Assembly: GCF_963677715.1 (NCBI RefSeq) | Contig: NZ_OY782495.1 | Location: 1,540,001 to 1,604,000, forward strand | Direction of reading: 5' to 3' | Origin: an uncultured Bacteroides sp. | Lineage (GTDB): Bacteria; Bacteroidota; Bacteroidia; Bacteroidales; Bacteroidaceae | DNA: 64,000 nucleotides | Shown here: piece by piece, positions 11,503 to 20,915 of the stretch | How the letters are laid out: each line of letters starts with the position of its first letter | How positions within the stretch are numbered: position 1 is the first letter of the stretch | The notes under the pieces: model-generated | Databases searched by the model: none | What the model saw: the letters and a program-made list of their open reading frames with translations, nothing else | What the model was told of the DNA's origin: nothing | Program-made: the position numbers and the translations under genes

Positions 11503-12000
11503 CTATTTTTTTATTCCTTCTACAGCCATAATAAATGTAAACGTTAAAAGCATGCTAAAAACAATGCTAAGTAATAACGACAACATGCTGGTAAAAGAAA
11601 ATAGTTCAATCGTTAATAACATCGTGTGATGAATAAATAAACTTGCAATTAAGAATTTAACAAAAGCTCCTGTTCCCATGCTTCTCATTGATGGAGATAT
11701 ATTATCTAAATTATCTCTTGACATAAATAAACGTAATAAAAGAGGGCGCACAAAAGCTAAAAAGACAGTAGATGCAGCATTCATTCCAGGAGTATTTGAG
11801 AATACGTCAACTGCAAGGCCTATTAGAAAGCCCCATATCATCAATTCATTACGAGAAACACTAGTGTCAAATTTGAGTATAAAATAAATATAAAAAAAAG
11901 GAGGCGCATACCCCGCTATATGGAGATTGTTCAGAATCACTACCTGAAGAAGCACTAATCCAAAGAACCAAGCTACTTTATGAATATAATTTATGATCAT
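11503..12000 (-). CDS. mreD: Rod-shape-determining protein MreD
   Basis: Small integral membrane protein of the elongasome. The 165 residues form about five transmembrane segments, with little other sequence signature. The identification rests on size, topology and position directly between mreC (4-bp overlap with its stop) and mrdA. FFYIYFILKFDTSVSRNEL and the NTPGMNAASTVFLAF segment are consistent with Bacteroidetes MreD. Confidence 0.88.
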   Translation of the reverse strand: MIINYIHKVAWFFGLVLLQVVILNNLHIAGYAPPFFYIYFILKFDTSVSRNELMIWGFLIGLAVDVFSNTPGMNAASTVFLAFVRPLLLRLFMSRDNLDNISPSMRSMGTGAFVKFLIASLFIHHTMLLTIELFSFTSMLSLLLSIVFSMLLTFTFIMAVEGIKK

Positions 12001-12851
12001 TGTTTTAGACTTTTTTTCTCGAGTTCTTTTTGTTCTTTATTCCCTATATCCTCAATTACCCGAACATTACTGATTCGCCCAAAATCAGTAGCTAACTTAA
12101 TTTTAAGCAGGTAAGATAAACCATCATTAGAATCAGACATATCATCTACCGTGCCTACCATAATACCTTCAGGAAAAACAGTGGAATAACCACTTGTTAT
12201 AATCGTATCTCCTAAATTAAACTCCGCATGGCGAGGCAAATCTTTTAAGTAAGCATATCTTGAATCACCATGTTCCCACTTCAAATAGCCAAAATAGTTG
12301 CTCCCTTTAATTTTGCAACTAATACTCGACTTACTATTTAATGCAGATATAACAATTGAGTATTTAGGAGAGGTCAGATATACAATTCCAACAATCCCAT
12401 TGGGACCAACAACACCCATTTCAGAACGAATGCCATCAGAAAAGCCCTTATCCAAAGTTATATAATTATCTGTCAGATTTAAACTATTCTTAATAACATT
12501 TGCCTTTAACAAATGATAGTTCACGTCCGATACTTTTTCCAGCCTATCAATCTCAAACGAATCCATTTGATTCTCTTTCAAAGCTTTTTCTAAAGCAGTC
12601 ACTTCTCTCTCTAGAGATATATTGCGATCTAATAGACCTTCGTTTGCTGATTTTAGATAGAAATAAGAAGAGATCTCCCCAGAAACTTTATATATTTTGC
12701 CTGCTACAACATTAGCAGAAGTAAAGTAAACGCTTTGTTGATAATGATTAAAACGAAATAACAACATAAAACTAATAGCCTCTAATAAAATTAAAAGAAA
12801 CCAATAGTTATATTTAACGAGGAAGTTTAGTAAATTCCGCATAATTCGCAC
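11997..12851 (-). CDS. mreC: Rod-shape-determining protein MreC
   Basis: Bitopic scaffold that links MreB in the cytoplasm with PBP2 in the periplasm. The 284-residue protein has a membrane anchor at about residues 13-33, a coiled-coil around 70-105, and the two beta-barrel domain with GPNGIVGIVYLTSPKYSIV and a GDTIITSGYSTVFPEGIMVGTV segment, the best conserved MreC motif. It lies between mreB (102 nt upstream) and mreD (4-bp overlap). Confidence 0.95.
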   Translation of the reverse strand: MRIMRNLLNFLVKYNYWFLLILLEAISFMLLFRFNHYQQSVYFTSANVVAGKIYKVSGEISSYFYLKSANEGLLDRNISLEREVTALEKALKENQMDSFEIDRLEKVSDVNYHLLKANVIKNSLNLTDNYITLDKGFSDGIRSEMGVVGPNGIVGIVYLTSPKYSIVISALNSKSSISCKIKGSNYFGYLKWEHGDSRYAYLKDLPRHAEFNLGDTIITSGYSTVFPEGIMVGTVDDMSDSNDGLSYLLKIKLATDFGRISNVRVIEDIGNKEQKELEKKSLKQ

Positions 12852-12953
12852 TTAGTATCAAAAAACATATAAAAAGCCAACATACCAATGGCTAAATTAA
12901 TCCTTAGTCATCAGCACATTGGCATTATTACTTCCACTAGCAAGTATTTAATC

Positions 12954-13976
12954 CTATCTCATTAAAAAGGAGAAACGATCTACATTTTTTAAAGCAACAC
13001 CAGTTCCTTTAGCTACTGCATGAAGCGGATCTTCTGCTATATGAAAAGGGATATTAATTTTATCAGTGAGGCGTTTGTCCAATCCCCGAAGCAAAGCGCC
13101 ACCACCAGCCAGATAAATGCCATTATGCACAATATCTGCATACAATTCAGGAGGAGTATTTTCCAATGCACTCAAAATAGCCGTTTCAATTTTTGAAATC
13201 GATTTTTCAAGACAGTGAGCCACTTCCTGATAACAAACAGGTACTTCCATAGGCAAAGCCGTTATCCGGTTTGGCCCATGAACTATATAATCTTCCGGTG
13301 CATCATCTCCCAGTTCCGTTAAAGCAGCTCCGACATTAATCTTAATACGTTCTGCCATACGCTCACTGACCTTCACATTGTGTTGACGACTCATATACTC
13401 TTGTATATCAGTAATCAAATCATCACCTGCTATACGAATTGAATTGTTAGAAACAATACCCCCTAAAGAGATTACTGCTATTTCAGTAGAACCACCACCT
13501 ATATCAACAATCATATTGCCTTCGGGTGCCTCCACATCAATGCCTATTCCTATAGCTGCAGCCATTGGCTCAAAAATAAGATAAACGTCACGTCCACCGG
13601 CATGCTCAGCAGAATCACGAACAGCACGAAGTTCAACTTCAGTACTACCCGACGGAACACCAATAACCATTCGAAGCGAAGGCGAAAATAAGTGATTACG
13701 CGTATTCACCATTTTAATCATCCCGCGCATCATCTGTTCACAAGCGTAAAAATCGGCAATCACGCCATCACGGAGCGGCCGTATAGTACGTATATTTTCG
13801 TGGGTTTTTTCATGCATCATCTTGGCCTTCTCACCAACAGCAATCATCTTATCCGTACGGCGATCAAGTGCAACAACTGAAGGTTCATCTACCACAATTT
13901 TTCCATTTGTGATGATAATAGTATTGGCAGTGCCAAGATCCATTGCTATTTCTTGCGTAAAAGAAAATAATCCCAT
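12954..13976 (-). CDS. mreB: Actin-like rod-shape protein MreB
   Basis: Forms membrane-bound antiparallel filaments that guide the cell-wall elongation machine. The 340-residue actin-fold protein shows the phosphate-1 motif DLGTANT (13-19), a phosphate-2 motif DIGGGSTEIAVISLGG, and the adenosine motif AGGGALLRGLD near the C-terminus. The N-terminal MGLFSFTQE can act as the membrane-binding amphipathic stretch. It follows purH by only 12 nt on the same strand, so shape genes are likely transcribed with purine synthesis, as is common in Bacteroides. Confidence 0.98.
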   Translation of the reverse strand: MGLFSFTQEIAMDLGTANTIIITNGKIVVDEPSVVALDRRTDKMIAVGEKAKMMHEKTHENIRTIRPLRDGVIADFYACEQMMRGMIKMVNTRNHLFSPSLRMVIGVPSGSTEVELRAVRDSAEHAGGRDVYLIFEPMAAAIGIGIDVEAPEGNMIVDIGGGSTEIAVISLGGIVSNNSIRIAGDDLITDIQEYMSRQHNVKVSERMAERIKINVGAALTELGDDAPEDYIVHGPNRITALPMEVPVCYQEVAHCLEKSISKIETAILSALENTPPELYADIVHNGIYLAGGGALLRGLDKRLTDKINIPFHIAEDPLHAVAKGTGVALKNVDRFSFLMR

Positions 13977-13988
13977 AATTTCTGTTTA

Positions 13989-15512
13989 TTAATGTTTAAA
14001 ATGGCGGATACCTGTTGTTACCATTTTCATTCCATGTTCATTACAATAATCAAATGACAATTGATCTTTAATTGACCCACCTGGTTGAATAACAGCAGTA
14101 ATGCCCTCTTTATCGGCAATCTCAACGCAATCAGGAAATGGAAAAAAAGCATCAGAAGCCATAACCGCTCCTTCAAGACTAAAACCAAACGATTTTGCTT
14201 TTTCTATAGCCTGTTTCAACGCATCTACGCGAGAAGTCTGCCCTACTCCACTTGCCAACAATTGCCTATTCATAGCTAATACAATTGAATTCGATTTGCT
14301 GTTCTTTACTATTTTATTAGCGAACAACATGTCTGCTACTTCCTCTTTAGTCGGAACTTTAGAAGTTACTGTTTTAAGGTCTGCAGTTGTTTCAATATTC
14401 AAATCTTTTTCTTGAACCAATACTCCATTCAATAAAGAACGAAATTGTTTTTTCGGTAATTTAGCCTCCTTACGTACAAGAATAATACGATTCTTTTTTT
14501 GCCCTAATATTTGAAGTGCATCCACATCGTAATCAGGTGCAACAATCACTTCAAAAAATATTTTATTAATTTCTTCTGCCGTCTCTTTATCTATTACCGC
14601 ATTAGTAATCAATACGCCTCCAAATGCAGAAACAGGATCACCAGCAAGAGCATCTTTCCACGCTTCAAAGACAGTAGAGCGAGAAGCCAAGCCACAGGCA
14701 TTATTATGTTTCATCACAGCAAAAGTCAAATCATCAAATTCATCAATCAAATCAACTGCCGCATTAATATCAAGTAAATTGTTATATGAAATCTCTTTGC
14801 CGTGAATTTGATCAAAGACAGCATCTAAGTCGCCATAGAAATAACCTTTCTGATGAGGGTTCTCTCCATAACGAAGCATTTTCTGATCATTCGAGGAACA
14901 GCGAAACGCAGAACCTTCTTCTCCATCAAAATAATTAAATATCGCTGTATCATAATGAGAAGAAACAGCAAACGCTTCTTTTGCCATCCAACGACGTTCT
15001 TCAAGAGAAGACGTAGCACCATGTTCCATTAACATATCAAGCAACGGCTTATATTGTAATTGAGAAGCAACGATAACCACGTCATTATAATTTTTAGCAG
15101 CCGCACGGATTAAAGAAATTCCACCTATATCTATCTTTTCAATTATCGAAGCCTCATCAGCCCCAGCAGCAACTGTTGCCTCAAAAGGATACAAGTCTAC
15201 AATAACAAGATCTATCTCAGGTATATTATATTCTTCTATCTGCAGTCTATCTTGTTCTAAACTACGACGGCAAAGAATTCCGCCAAAAACTTTAGGATGC
15301 AATGTTTTTACTCGTCCTCCCAAGATAGACGGATATGAAGTAAGATCTTCCACCGCCTTGCAAGGAATCCCCAACGATTCAATAAACTGGCGGGTTCCAC
15401 CCGTAGAAAGGAAATCCACTCCATTTTCGTGAAGCTTGGTTATAATTTCATTCAGCCCCTCTTTGTGATAAACCGACACAAGTGCGGTTTTTATTTTCTT
15501 AGATTCAGACAT
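13989..15512 (-). CDS. purH: Bifunctional AICAR transformylase / IMP cyclohydrolase
   Basis: Catalyses the last two steps of de novo IMP synthesis in the cytoplasm. The N-terminal cyclohydrolase (about residues 1-195) has FLSTGGT and the GGRVKTLHPKVFGGIL segment. The C-terminal transformylase has MKHNNACGLA, with the catalytic Lys-His pair, and DPVSAFGG. The 507 residues are normal. It is the first gene of the purH-mreBCD-mrdA-rodA unit. A TAACTTTG -7 element lies at 15540-15547, 28 nt before the start. Confidence 0.97.
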   Translation of the reverse strand: MSESKKIKTALVSVYHKEGLNEIITKLHENGVDFLSTGGTRQFIESLGIPCKAVEDLTSYPSILGGRVKTLHPKVFGGILCRRSLEQDRLQIEEYNIPEIDLVIVDLYPFEATVAAGADEASIIEKIDIGGISLIRAAAKNYNDVVIVASQLQYKPLLDMLMEHGATSSLEERRWMAKEAFAVSSHYDTAIFNYFDGEEGSAFRCSSNDQKMLRYGENPHQKGYFYGDLDAVFDQIHGKEISYNNLLDINAAVDLIDEFDDLTFAVMKHNNACGLASRSTVFEAWKDALAGDPVSAFGGVLITNAVIDKETAEEINKIFFEVIVAPDYDVDALQILGQKKNRIILVRKEAKLPKKQFRSLLNGVLVQEKDLNIETTADLKTVTSKVPTKEEVADMLFANKIVKNSKSNSIVLAMNRQLLASGVGQTSRVDALKQAIEKAKSFGFSLEGAVMASDAFFPFPDCVEIADKEGITAVIQPGGSIKDQLSFDYCNEHGMKMVTTGIRHFKH

Positions 15513-15539
15513 TTAACTATGCATTAAGTATTTGATTTG

Positions 15540-15547
15540 CAAAGTTA
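15540..15547 (-). promoter_or_regulatory. Probable -7 element of the purH-mre operon
   Basis: The minus strand reads TAACTTTG, matching TAnnTTTG, 28 nt before the purH ATG. No exact TTTG -33 element was found at the expected distance. Confidence 0.5.
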
Positions 15548-15597
15548 CAAAATAATGTCTTATCACGCGTTATAAACAAGGTGTGAATTAATACTAA

Positions 15598-15637
15598 AAA
15601 AGGCGTCGGTTTACAAAGTATAGCCGACGCCTTTTCA
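15598..15637 (-). terminator. Rho-independent terminator after the M13 peptidase gene
   Basis: A 12-bp perfect stem, AAAAGGCGTCGG (15598-15609) pairing with 15624-15635, with a 14-nt loop. On the minus strand the stem is followed by a T run. It lies 26 nt after the peptidase stop and separates that gene from purH. Confidence 0.85.
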
Positions 15638-15662
15638 TTTTACTATAGTATACTGAGAAATA

Positions 15663-17696
15663 TTACCATATAGACGCCCGTTTTTCGACAGGAAGGAATA
15701 AAGAATCTTTCTCTGTAATGCCGAATGCATCATACCATGCGGCGATTTGAGGCAGAGCACCATCAACGCGCCATTTACCCAGCGAGTGTGGATCCATTTT
15801 GGTAAGACGTAGAATTTCTTCGGGACGTATATTACCTGCCCATACATTTGCATATGCTAAGAAAAAACGTTGCTCAGGTGTAAATCCATTTTCCGTTTTC
15901 AACGGATTATTTGCAGTAGCATGTTTAAACGCCTGAAAAGAGACTTGCAACCCACCATGATCAGCAATGTTTTCACCCAATGTAAATTTACCATTACCAT
16001 GCACTCCCGGAGCAACCTCAATGCTATCAAAGAAATTAGCCATCACAGCTGCACGAGTCTTAAAGTTTTTGGCATCTTCTTTTGTCCACCAATCTTTCAA
16101 GTTACCGTCCTTATCATATTGGCGTCCCTGATCATCAAAGCCGTGGGTCATTTCATGTCCAATAACAACCCCAATGGCTCCATAATTAAAAGCATCATCA
16201 GCTTTCATGTCAAAAAAAGGATACTGCAAGATGCCAGCAGGAAAACAAATTTCATTTGTTGTCGGATTATAATAGGCATTCACCGTTTGAGGCGTCATTA
16301 ACCATTCATCTTTATCTACCGGTTTACCAGCCTTGGCTATCATGTCATCATGTTCCCATCCGTTTGCACGCTCTATGTTAGCCCAGTAAGAATCATTCTT
16401 TATCTTAAGAGAAGAATAATCTTTCCATTTGTCCGGATAACCTATCTTCACGTGGAAAGTAGCAAGTTTTTCGAGCGCTTTCTTTTTTGTAGCATCGCTC
16501 ATCCAAGCAAGCCCTTTAATACGTTCTCCTAAAGATGTTTGTAAATTCTTAACCAAAGCAACCATGCGTTCTTTTGATGCTGATGGAAAATATTTTTCGA
16601 CATACATTTGTCCTACAGCTTCTCCCAAAGATGAATTTATAGTACTTACAGCACGCTTCCAACGGGGTTTTTGTTCTTTTTTCCCTGACATTGTTTTGCC
16701 AAAGAATTCAAAATCTTCATTCGATAAATCATCACTTAAATAAGAAGCAGAACTATTGATTAAATTCCACTGCAAATAAGCTATTTGGTCACCCAATGCA
16801 ACTGTATTTATAATTTTAACCACTTCTTTTATTGCATCCGGTTGTCCAACATTTACCTCTTTCAAATTACTAAGTCCAACAGCAGAGAAAAATTTATCCC
16901 ACGCAAAAGGAGCAAATTCTTTCTCCATTTCTACCATTGATTTTTTATTGTAATTCGCATGCGGGTCACGTAATTCCACTTGAGTTCGAGCTGCCTTTGC
17001 CAGTTCTGTTTCAATATTCATTACAGCTCCAACTGCTTTTTTAGCCGCCGCTTCATTAAATCCTGCCAATTGAAACATCTTAGCTATGTGCAATTGATAT
17101 TTATCACGAATTTCCTTGGTCTTTGCATCATTATCCAAATAATAATCACGTTCGCCCATACCAAGTCCTCCTTGAAAAGTATGCACCATATTCATAGAGC
17201 TATTCATATCATCTGCCCCTACATATACCGCAAAGTAAGGATTTATACCCTTCTTTTGCATGTCAGCAATCATCAAATATATATCAGCATTACTTTTCAA
17301 TGATGCGATTTTTTCTAACTCTGCCTTAATAGGCAAAGCCCCTTCTTTATTAAACTTTACACTATCAAGAGCAATATTGTATAAATCACCGATTTTCTGA
17401 GCAATGCTACCTTCCTCATGCTTCTCTTTAGCAAGCCCTTCTATTAGTTCCCGTAATTGTTTACGATTATTTTCGGCAAGCATATCAAACGAACCAAAAC
17501 GTGAATATTCATCCGTAAGCGGATGAATTTTCATCCACCCACCATTTGCAAATTGGTAAAAACTTGCTCCCGGAAGAGCGGTTGTGTCAAGGTTCGCAAG
17601 ATCAATGCCAGACTTTAATGTGGCCTCTCTATTACTGCTGCATCCTGTACTCATAAGGCATAATGCAAGAATTGGTAAATAATTTTTTGCTTTCAT
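15663..17696 (-). CDS. M13 family zinc metallopeptidase, lipoprotein (PepO/neprilysin-like)
   Basis: Zinc endopeptidase of the neprilysin family, predicted to be anchored in the envelope and to cut peptides in the periplasm or at the cell surface. The active site HEMTH is at residues 514-518 (counted from this start), the third ligand lies in GENIADHGG about 60 residues later, and substrate-binding NAYYNP precedes it. The signal peptide ends in LMSTGC with a lipobox Cys. I start at the ATG that gives MKAKNYLP; an in-frame ATG 21 nt upstream would add seven residues before a normal signal peptide. The protein ends in ASIW rather than the CxxW of many relatives. A strong terminator follows. Confidence 0.94.
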   Translation of the reverse strand: MKAKNYLPILALCLMSTGCSSNREATLKSGIDLANLDTTALPGASFYQFANGGWMKIHPLTDEYSRFGSFDMLAENNRKQLRELIEGLAKEKHEEGSIAQKIGDLYNIALDSVKFNKEGALPIKAELEKIASLKSNADIYLMIADMQKKGINPYFAVYVGADDMNSSMNMVHTFQGGLGMGERDYYLDNDAKTKEIRDKYQLHIAKMFQLAGFNEAAAKKAVGAVMNIETELAKAARTQVELRDPHANYNKKSMVEMEKEFAPFAWDKFFSAVGLSNLKEVNVGQPDAIKEVVKIINTVALGDQIAYLQWNLINSSASYLSDDLSNEDFEFFGKTMSGKKEQKPRWKRAVSTINSSLGEAVGQMYVEKYFPSASKERMVALVKNLQTSLGERIKGLAWMSDATKKKALEKLATFHVKIGYPDKWKDYSSLKIKNDSYWANIERANGWEHDDMIAKAGKPVDKDEWLMTPQTVNAYYNPTTNEICFPAGILQYPFFDMKADDAFNYGAIGVVIGHEMTHGFDDQGRQYDKDGNLKDWWTKEDAKNFKTRAAVMANFFDSIEVAPGVHGNGKFTLGENIADHGGLQVSFQAFKHATANNPLKTENGFTPEQRFFLAYANVWAGNIRPEEILRLTKMDPHSLGKWRVDGALPQIAAWYDAFGITEKDSLFLPVEKRASIW

Positions 17697-17796
17697 ACAT
17701 TTTAATTGCGCTAACACATCAAATACTATTAGTATTCGATGCCTTAGTCTACTTTATAGTTAATAATTCAAATAATAATCAAAACATCTCCCAACA

Positions 17797-19746
17797 TCAA
17801 TTTGTTCTCACATGCTCCAGTTCGATAGACCTCTTCTCCCATTCTTCCACTCTCTGATCAAGTTGAAACTTTAATTTCTGATGTTGCTCATAAAGAAGCA
17901 TATCTGAAGCTCCTTTAGTAGTAGACATCTGAGATTCAACAATAGCAATTGCCGATTCCAGTTGTTCTATCTCCAACTCAATATCAGCGACCAATCTTTC
18001 CAGCTTCTTCGTTTTTCTGTTAAGTTCTTTCTGCATTTCATAAGAAAGCCTATTCTTGTCAGCCACTTTATCAGGTTCATTACCAGAGCTTATCGCAGAC
18101 GAAGACAAAACCGGTTTTTTTTGTAACTCATCCAAGCTTTCAATCTTCTTTCTTTGCAAAAAATCATAGATGCCTCCTAAATGCTCTCTCACCAATCCGG
18201 CACCGAACTCATAAACTTTAGTCGCAAGTCCATCCAGAAAATCACGATCATGACTCACTAAAATCACCGTACCGTTAAATTCTCGTATAGCCTCTTTCAA
18301 TACGTCCTTCGAACGCATATCAAGATGATTAGTCGGTTCATCGAGAATAAGAAAGTTCACAGGTTCCAACAATAACTTTATCATTGCCAACCGACTACGC
18401 TCACCTCCCGATAAAACCTTCACTTTTTTATCCGAGGCCTCGCCTCCAAACATAAAAGCCCCGAGTATATCACGTATTCTATTGCGGATATCACCTACTG
18501 CCACCCGATCAATCGTATCGAATACCGTAAGACTTTCATCAAGCATCTGTGCTTGATTCTGAGCAAAATAACCAATCTGCACATTGTGCCCAATAGTCAG
18601 TTTGCCTTCAAAATCAATCTCCCCCATAATACATTTTACCAGAGTAGATTTTCCTTCACCGTTTTTCCCGACAAAAGCGACCTTCTCACCACGATTAATA
18701 GTAAGATTTACGTCCTGAAAAACAATATGCCGGCCATAAACCTTCTTCACCTCTTCACAGATAATAGGATAATTACCCGACCGAGATGCCGGAGGAAATT
18801 TTAATCTTAGAGAAGCATTATCCTCATCATCTATTTCTATTCGTTCTACTTTATCTAACTGCTTGATTCGACTTTGAACCTGTACCGATTTTGTAGCCTT
18901 ATAGCGAAATCGCTCAATAAAATCTTCGGTATCCTGTATTTGTTTTTGCTGGTTTTCATAAGCACGCAATTGTTGTTCTCTACGCTCTTTGCGCAATACT
19001 ACAAATTTATCATACGGCACTTTATAATCATAGATCTGTCCACATGAAATTTCAATTGTACGCGTCGTCACATTGTTAATAAAAGCACGATCATGACTTA
19101 CAAGAACAACCGCATTAACCCGGGTAGAAAGGAAAGATTCTAACCACTGAATGGATTCTATATCCAGATGATTAGTCGGTTCATCAAGTAATAAGACCTC
19201 CGGCCGACGTAACAATAATTTCGCCAACTCGATACGCATGCGCCACCCCCCGCTAAATTCGGCCGTAGGACGGCCAAAATCTTCGCGGTTAAAGCCAAGT
19301 CCTACCAACGTTCGTTCTATTTCTGCCTGAAAGTTGGTTCCTCCCAGCATCGAGAAACGTTCATTGTCATGAGTAAAACGATCAATTAATTTATGATATT
19401 CTTCAGAGTCATAGTCGGAACGATCTGCCAACTCCCTATTCATTTGTTCCAAACCCTTTTGTAGCTCAAAAATATGTCCAAATGCTTGCTCAGCTTCCTC
19501 CATCACGGTATGACTATCCGAAAGAATCATAACCTGAGGCAGATAACCAATCGTTACGTCTTTAGGAATCGCCACTACCCCGGAAGTAGGACTTTGCAAA
19601 CCAGCCAGGATTTTCAACATCGTCGACTTTCCTGCTCCATTTTTACCAACCAAAGCAATACGATCTTTTTTATTTATGACGTAAGCAACATCTTTAAACA
19701 AGGGGGTAGCATTAAATTCTACTGTTAATCCTTCAATTGAAATCAT
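17797..19746 (-). CDS. ABC-F family ATPase (Uup/EttA type)
   Basis: Soluble twin-ATPase protein of the ABC-F family. Members act on ribosomes in translation or antibiotic protection, not in transport. Two nucleotide domains are visible: Walker A GKNGAGKST at 34-42 with signature FSGGWRMR, and a second GKNGEGKST with LSGGERSR, each with LLLDEPTNHLD or LILDEPTNHLD. No membrane segments. The linker around residues 240-310 is charged, and a coiled coil fills the last 90 residues, as in Uup-type members. Subfamily and target are uncertain. A promoter is visible at 19770-19802, 24 nt upstream. Confidence 0.93.
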   Translation of the reverse strand: MISIEGLTVEFNATPLFKDVAYVINKKDRIALVGKNGAGKSTMLKILAGLQSPTSGVVAIPKDVTIGYLPQVMILSDSHTVMEEAEQAFGHIFELQKGLEQMNRELADRSDYDSEEYHKLIDRFTHDNERFSMLGGTNFQAEIERTLVGLGFNREDFGRPTAEFSGGWRMRIELAKLLLRRPEVLLLDEPTNHLDIESIQWLESFLSTRVNAVVLVSHDRAFINNVTTRTIEISCGQIYDYKVPYDKFVVLRKERREQQLRAYENQQKQIQDTEDFIERFRYKATKSVQVQSRIKQLDKVERIEIDDEDNASLRLKFPPASRSGNYPIICEEVKKVYGRHIVFQDVNLTINRGEKVAFVGKNGEGKSTLVKCIMGEIDFEGKLTIGHNVQIGYFAQNQAQMLDESLTVFDTIDRVAVGDIRNRIRDILGAFMFGGEASDKKVKVLSGGERSRLAMIKLLLEPVNFLILDEPTNHLDMRSKDVLKEAIREFNGTVILVSHDRDFLDGLATKVYEFGAGLVREHLGGIYDFLQRKKIESLDELQKKPVLSSSAISSGNEPDKVADKNRLSYEMQKELNRKTKKLERLVADIELEIEQLESAIAIVESQMSTTKGASDMLLYEQHQKLKFQLDQRVEEWEKRSIELEHVRTN

Positions 19747-19769
19747 TGATTTGTACTTTTTTCCTGCCG

Positions 19770-19802
19770 CAAAGATAGTGAATAAATTGAATATATGGCA
19801 AA
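19770..19802 (-). promoter_or_regulatory. Promoter of the ABC-F gene
   Basis: Minus strand TTTG (19799-19802), a 21-nt spacer, then TATCTTTG (19770-19777): both Bacteroides elements at allowed spacing, 24 nt before the ATG. Confidence 0.78.
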
Positions 19803-19827
19803 GAAGAACAGACTCGCCACAGCGACA

Positions 19828-19890
19828 AAATAGTTTTGAAAATAAAAAGGTTGGCCTTATCGGCCAACCTTTTTATTTTCAAAACTATTT
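19828..19890 (-). terminator. Very long perfect hairpin, terminator of the nucleotidyltransferase gene
   Basis: Arms 19828-19856 and 19862-19890 are perfectly complementary over 29 bp with a 5-nt loop. The inner stem is GC-rich (GGTTGGCC), flanked by AAAAA/TTTTT, giving a terminator core usable on either strand. It begins 8 nt after the nucleotidyltransferase stop and lies just upstream of the ABC-F promoter, so it insulates the two genes. Confidence 0.88.
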
Positions 19891-19897
19891 ATTTTCA

Positions 19898-20800
19898 CTA
19901 AAAAAGTTTCGCCGGATATTCACCCGCATCCACCAGCGCTTGTATTTTATCTACCACACCCTGACGATCTTCTGCATACGTTACGCCAAACCATTTAGAA
20001 ATAGTATCAAGCACCTTTACACGAGCAGTACCATCATTTATAAGTTTATTAACCATCAAAGGAATAAAATACTCGGCTTTCAGGTTATTCATGTTTTCTT
20101 TTAAAAATTCAACAAAATAATCTTCTGAATATTTAAAATAATCAGGAGTAAAACCCCACATATTCATTGACACCGGAGTATGATCATCAATTGTAACCAA
20201 TTTACCTTTCTCATCTGTAAACGAGACCTTACCATTTATACGTTCAATGGCTGTGCGTTCAACAACCGTAGTCAAATAACCTTCTGCATTTGTTTCACAA
20301 ACACCGCGAGCAACAGAGCCGCTATCAGAAAGCGTATTGCCTACACGATAACCCACCATACAATAATCATTCGATTTACCATTCATTTCAGCAAGCGCTT
20401 TACCCAAAACAGCAAAGCTATCACGACCATAAAAATCATCGGCATTAATTACAGCAAAAGGCTCTTTAATCACATCTTTCCCCATAAGTACAGCATGATT
20501 GGTTCCCCAAGGTTTCACTCTGTCCGGTGGACAAGTAATGCCCGACGGAAGAGAATCCAATGCCTGGAATACCAATTCTACAGGTATATGATTCTCGTAC
20601 TTACTCAAAATCTTATTTCTAAAATCCGGCTCAAAATCTTTACGAATAACGAAGACTACTTTCCCAAAGCCACCACGGATGGCATCAAAAATAGAGTAGT
20701 CCATAATTGTTTCACCGTTAGGGCCGAGTCCATCTAGTTGTTTTAATCCCCCATAACGGCTGCCCATGCCGGCAGCAAGCACAAATAATGTCGGTTTCAT
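19898..20800 (-). CDS. Sugar-phosphate nucleotidyltransferase family protein
   Basis: Rossmann-type NTP transferase that would couple a sugar phosphate to a nucleotide; the exact substrate cannot be read. The start MKPTLFVLAAGMGSRYGGLK carries the family's LAAGxGxR motif at residues 7-14, followed by PNGETIMDY and later VINADDFYG, with the metal-binding Asp pair. At 300 residues it has the core domain plus a short C-terminal extension. I use the ATG at 20800: an upstream in-frame ATG would add 24 hydrophobic residues before the beta-strand, which is unlikely. The gene ends at a long hairpin. Confidence 0.85.
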   Translation of the reverse strand: MKPTLFVLAAGMGSRYGGLKQLDGLGPNGETIMDYSIFDAIRGGFGKVVFVIRKDFEPDFRNKILSKYENHIPVELVFQALDSLPSGITCPPDRVKPWGTNHAVLMGKDVIKEPFAVINADDFYGRDSFAVLGKALAEMNGKSNDYCMVGYRVGNTLSDSGSVARGVCETNAEGYLTTVVERTAIERINGKVSFTDEKGKLVTIDDHTPVSMNMWGFTPDYFKYSEDYFVEFLKENMNNLKAEYFIPLMVNKLINDGTARVKVLDTISKWFGVTYAEDRQGVVDKIQALVDAGEYPAKLF

Positions 20801-20915
20801 ACGTATTTTTAATTTAAAAAGATTAATTGTCCAATATTCAATGGTTGCAAAAATACAAAAATAACCGTCCACAAAGGTTTAATTTTGGCTCATTTCTTTC
20901 TGCTAAAGCATATTT

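Noticed and set aside
20801-20872. 24-residue N-terminal extension of the nucleotidyltransferase
   Set aside because: It precedes a normal first beta-strand with LAAGMGSR, and the extra residues overlap the likely promoter region.
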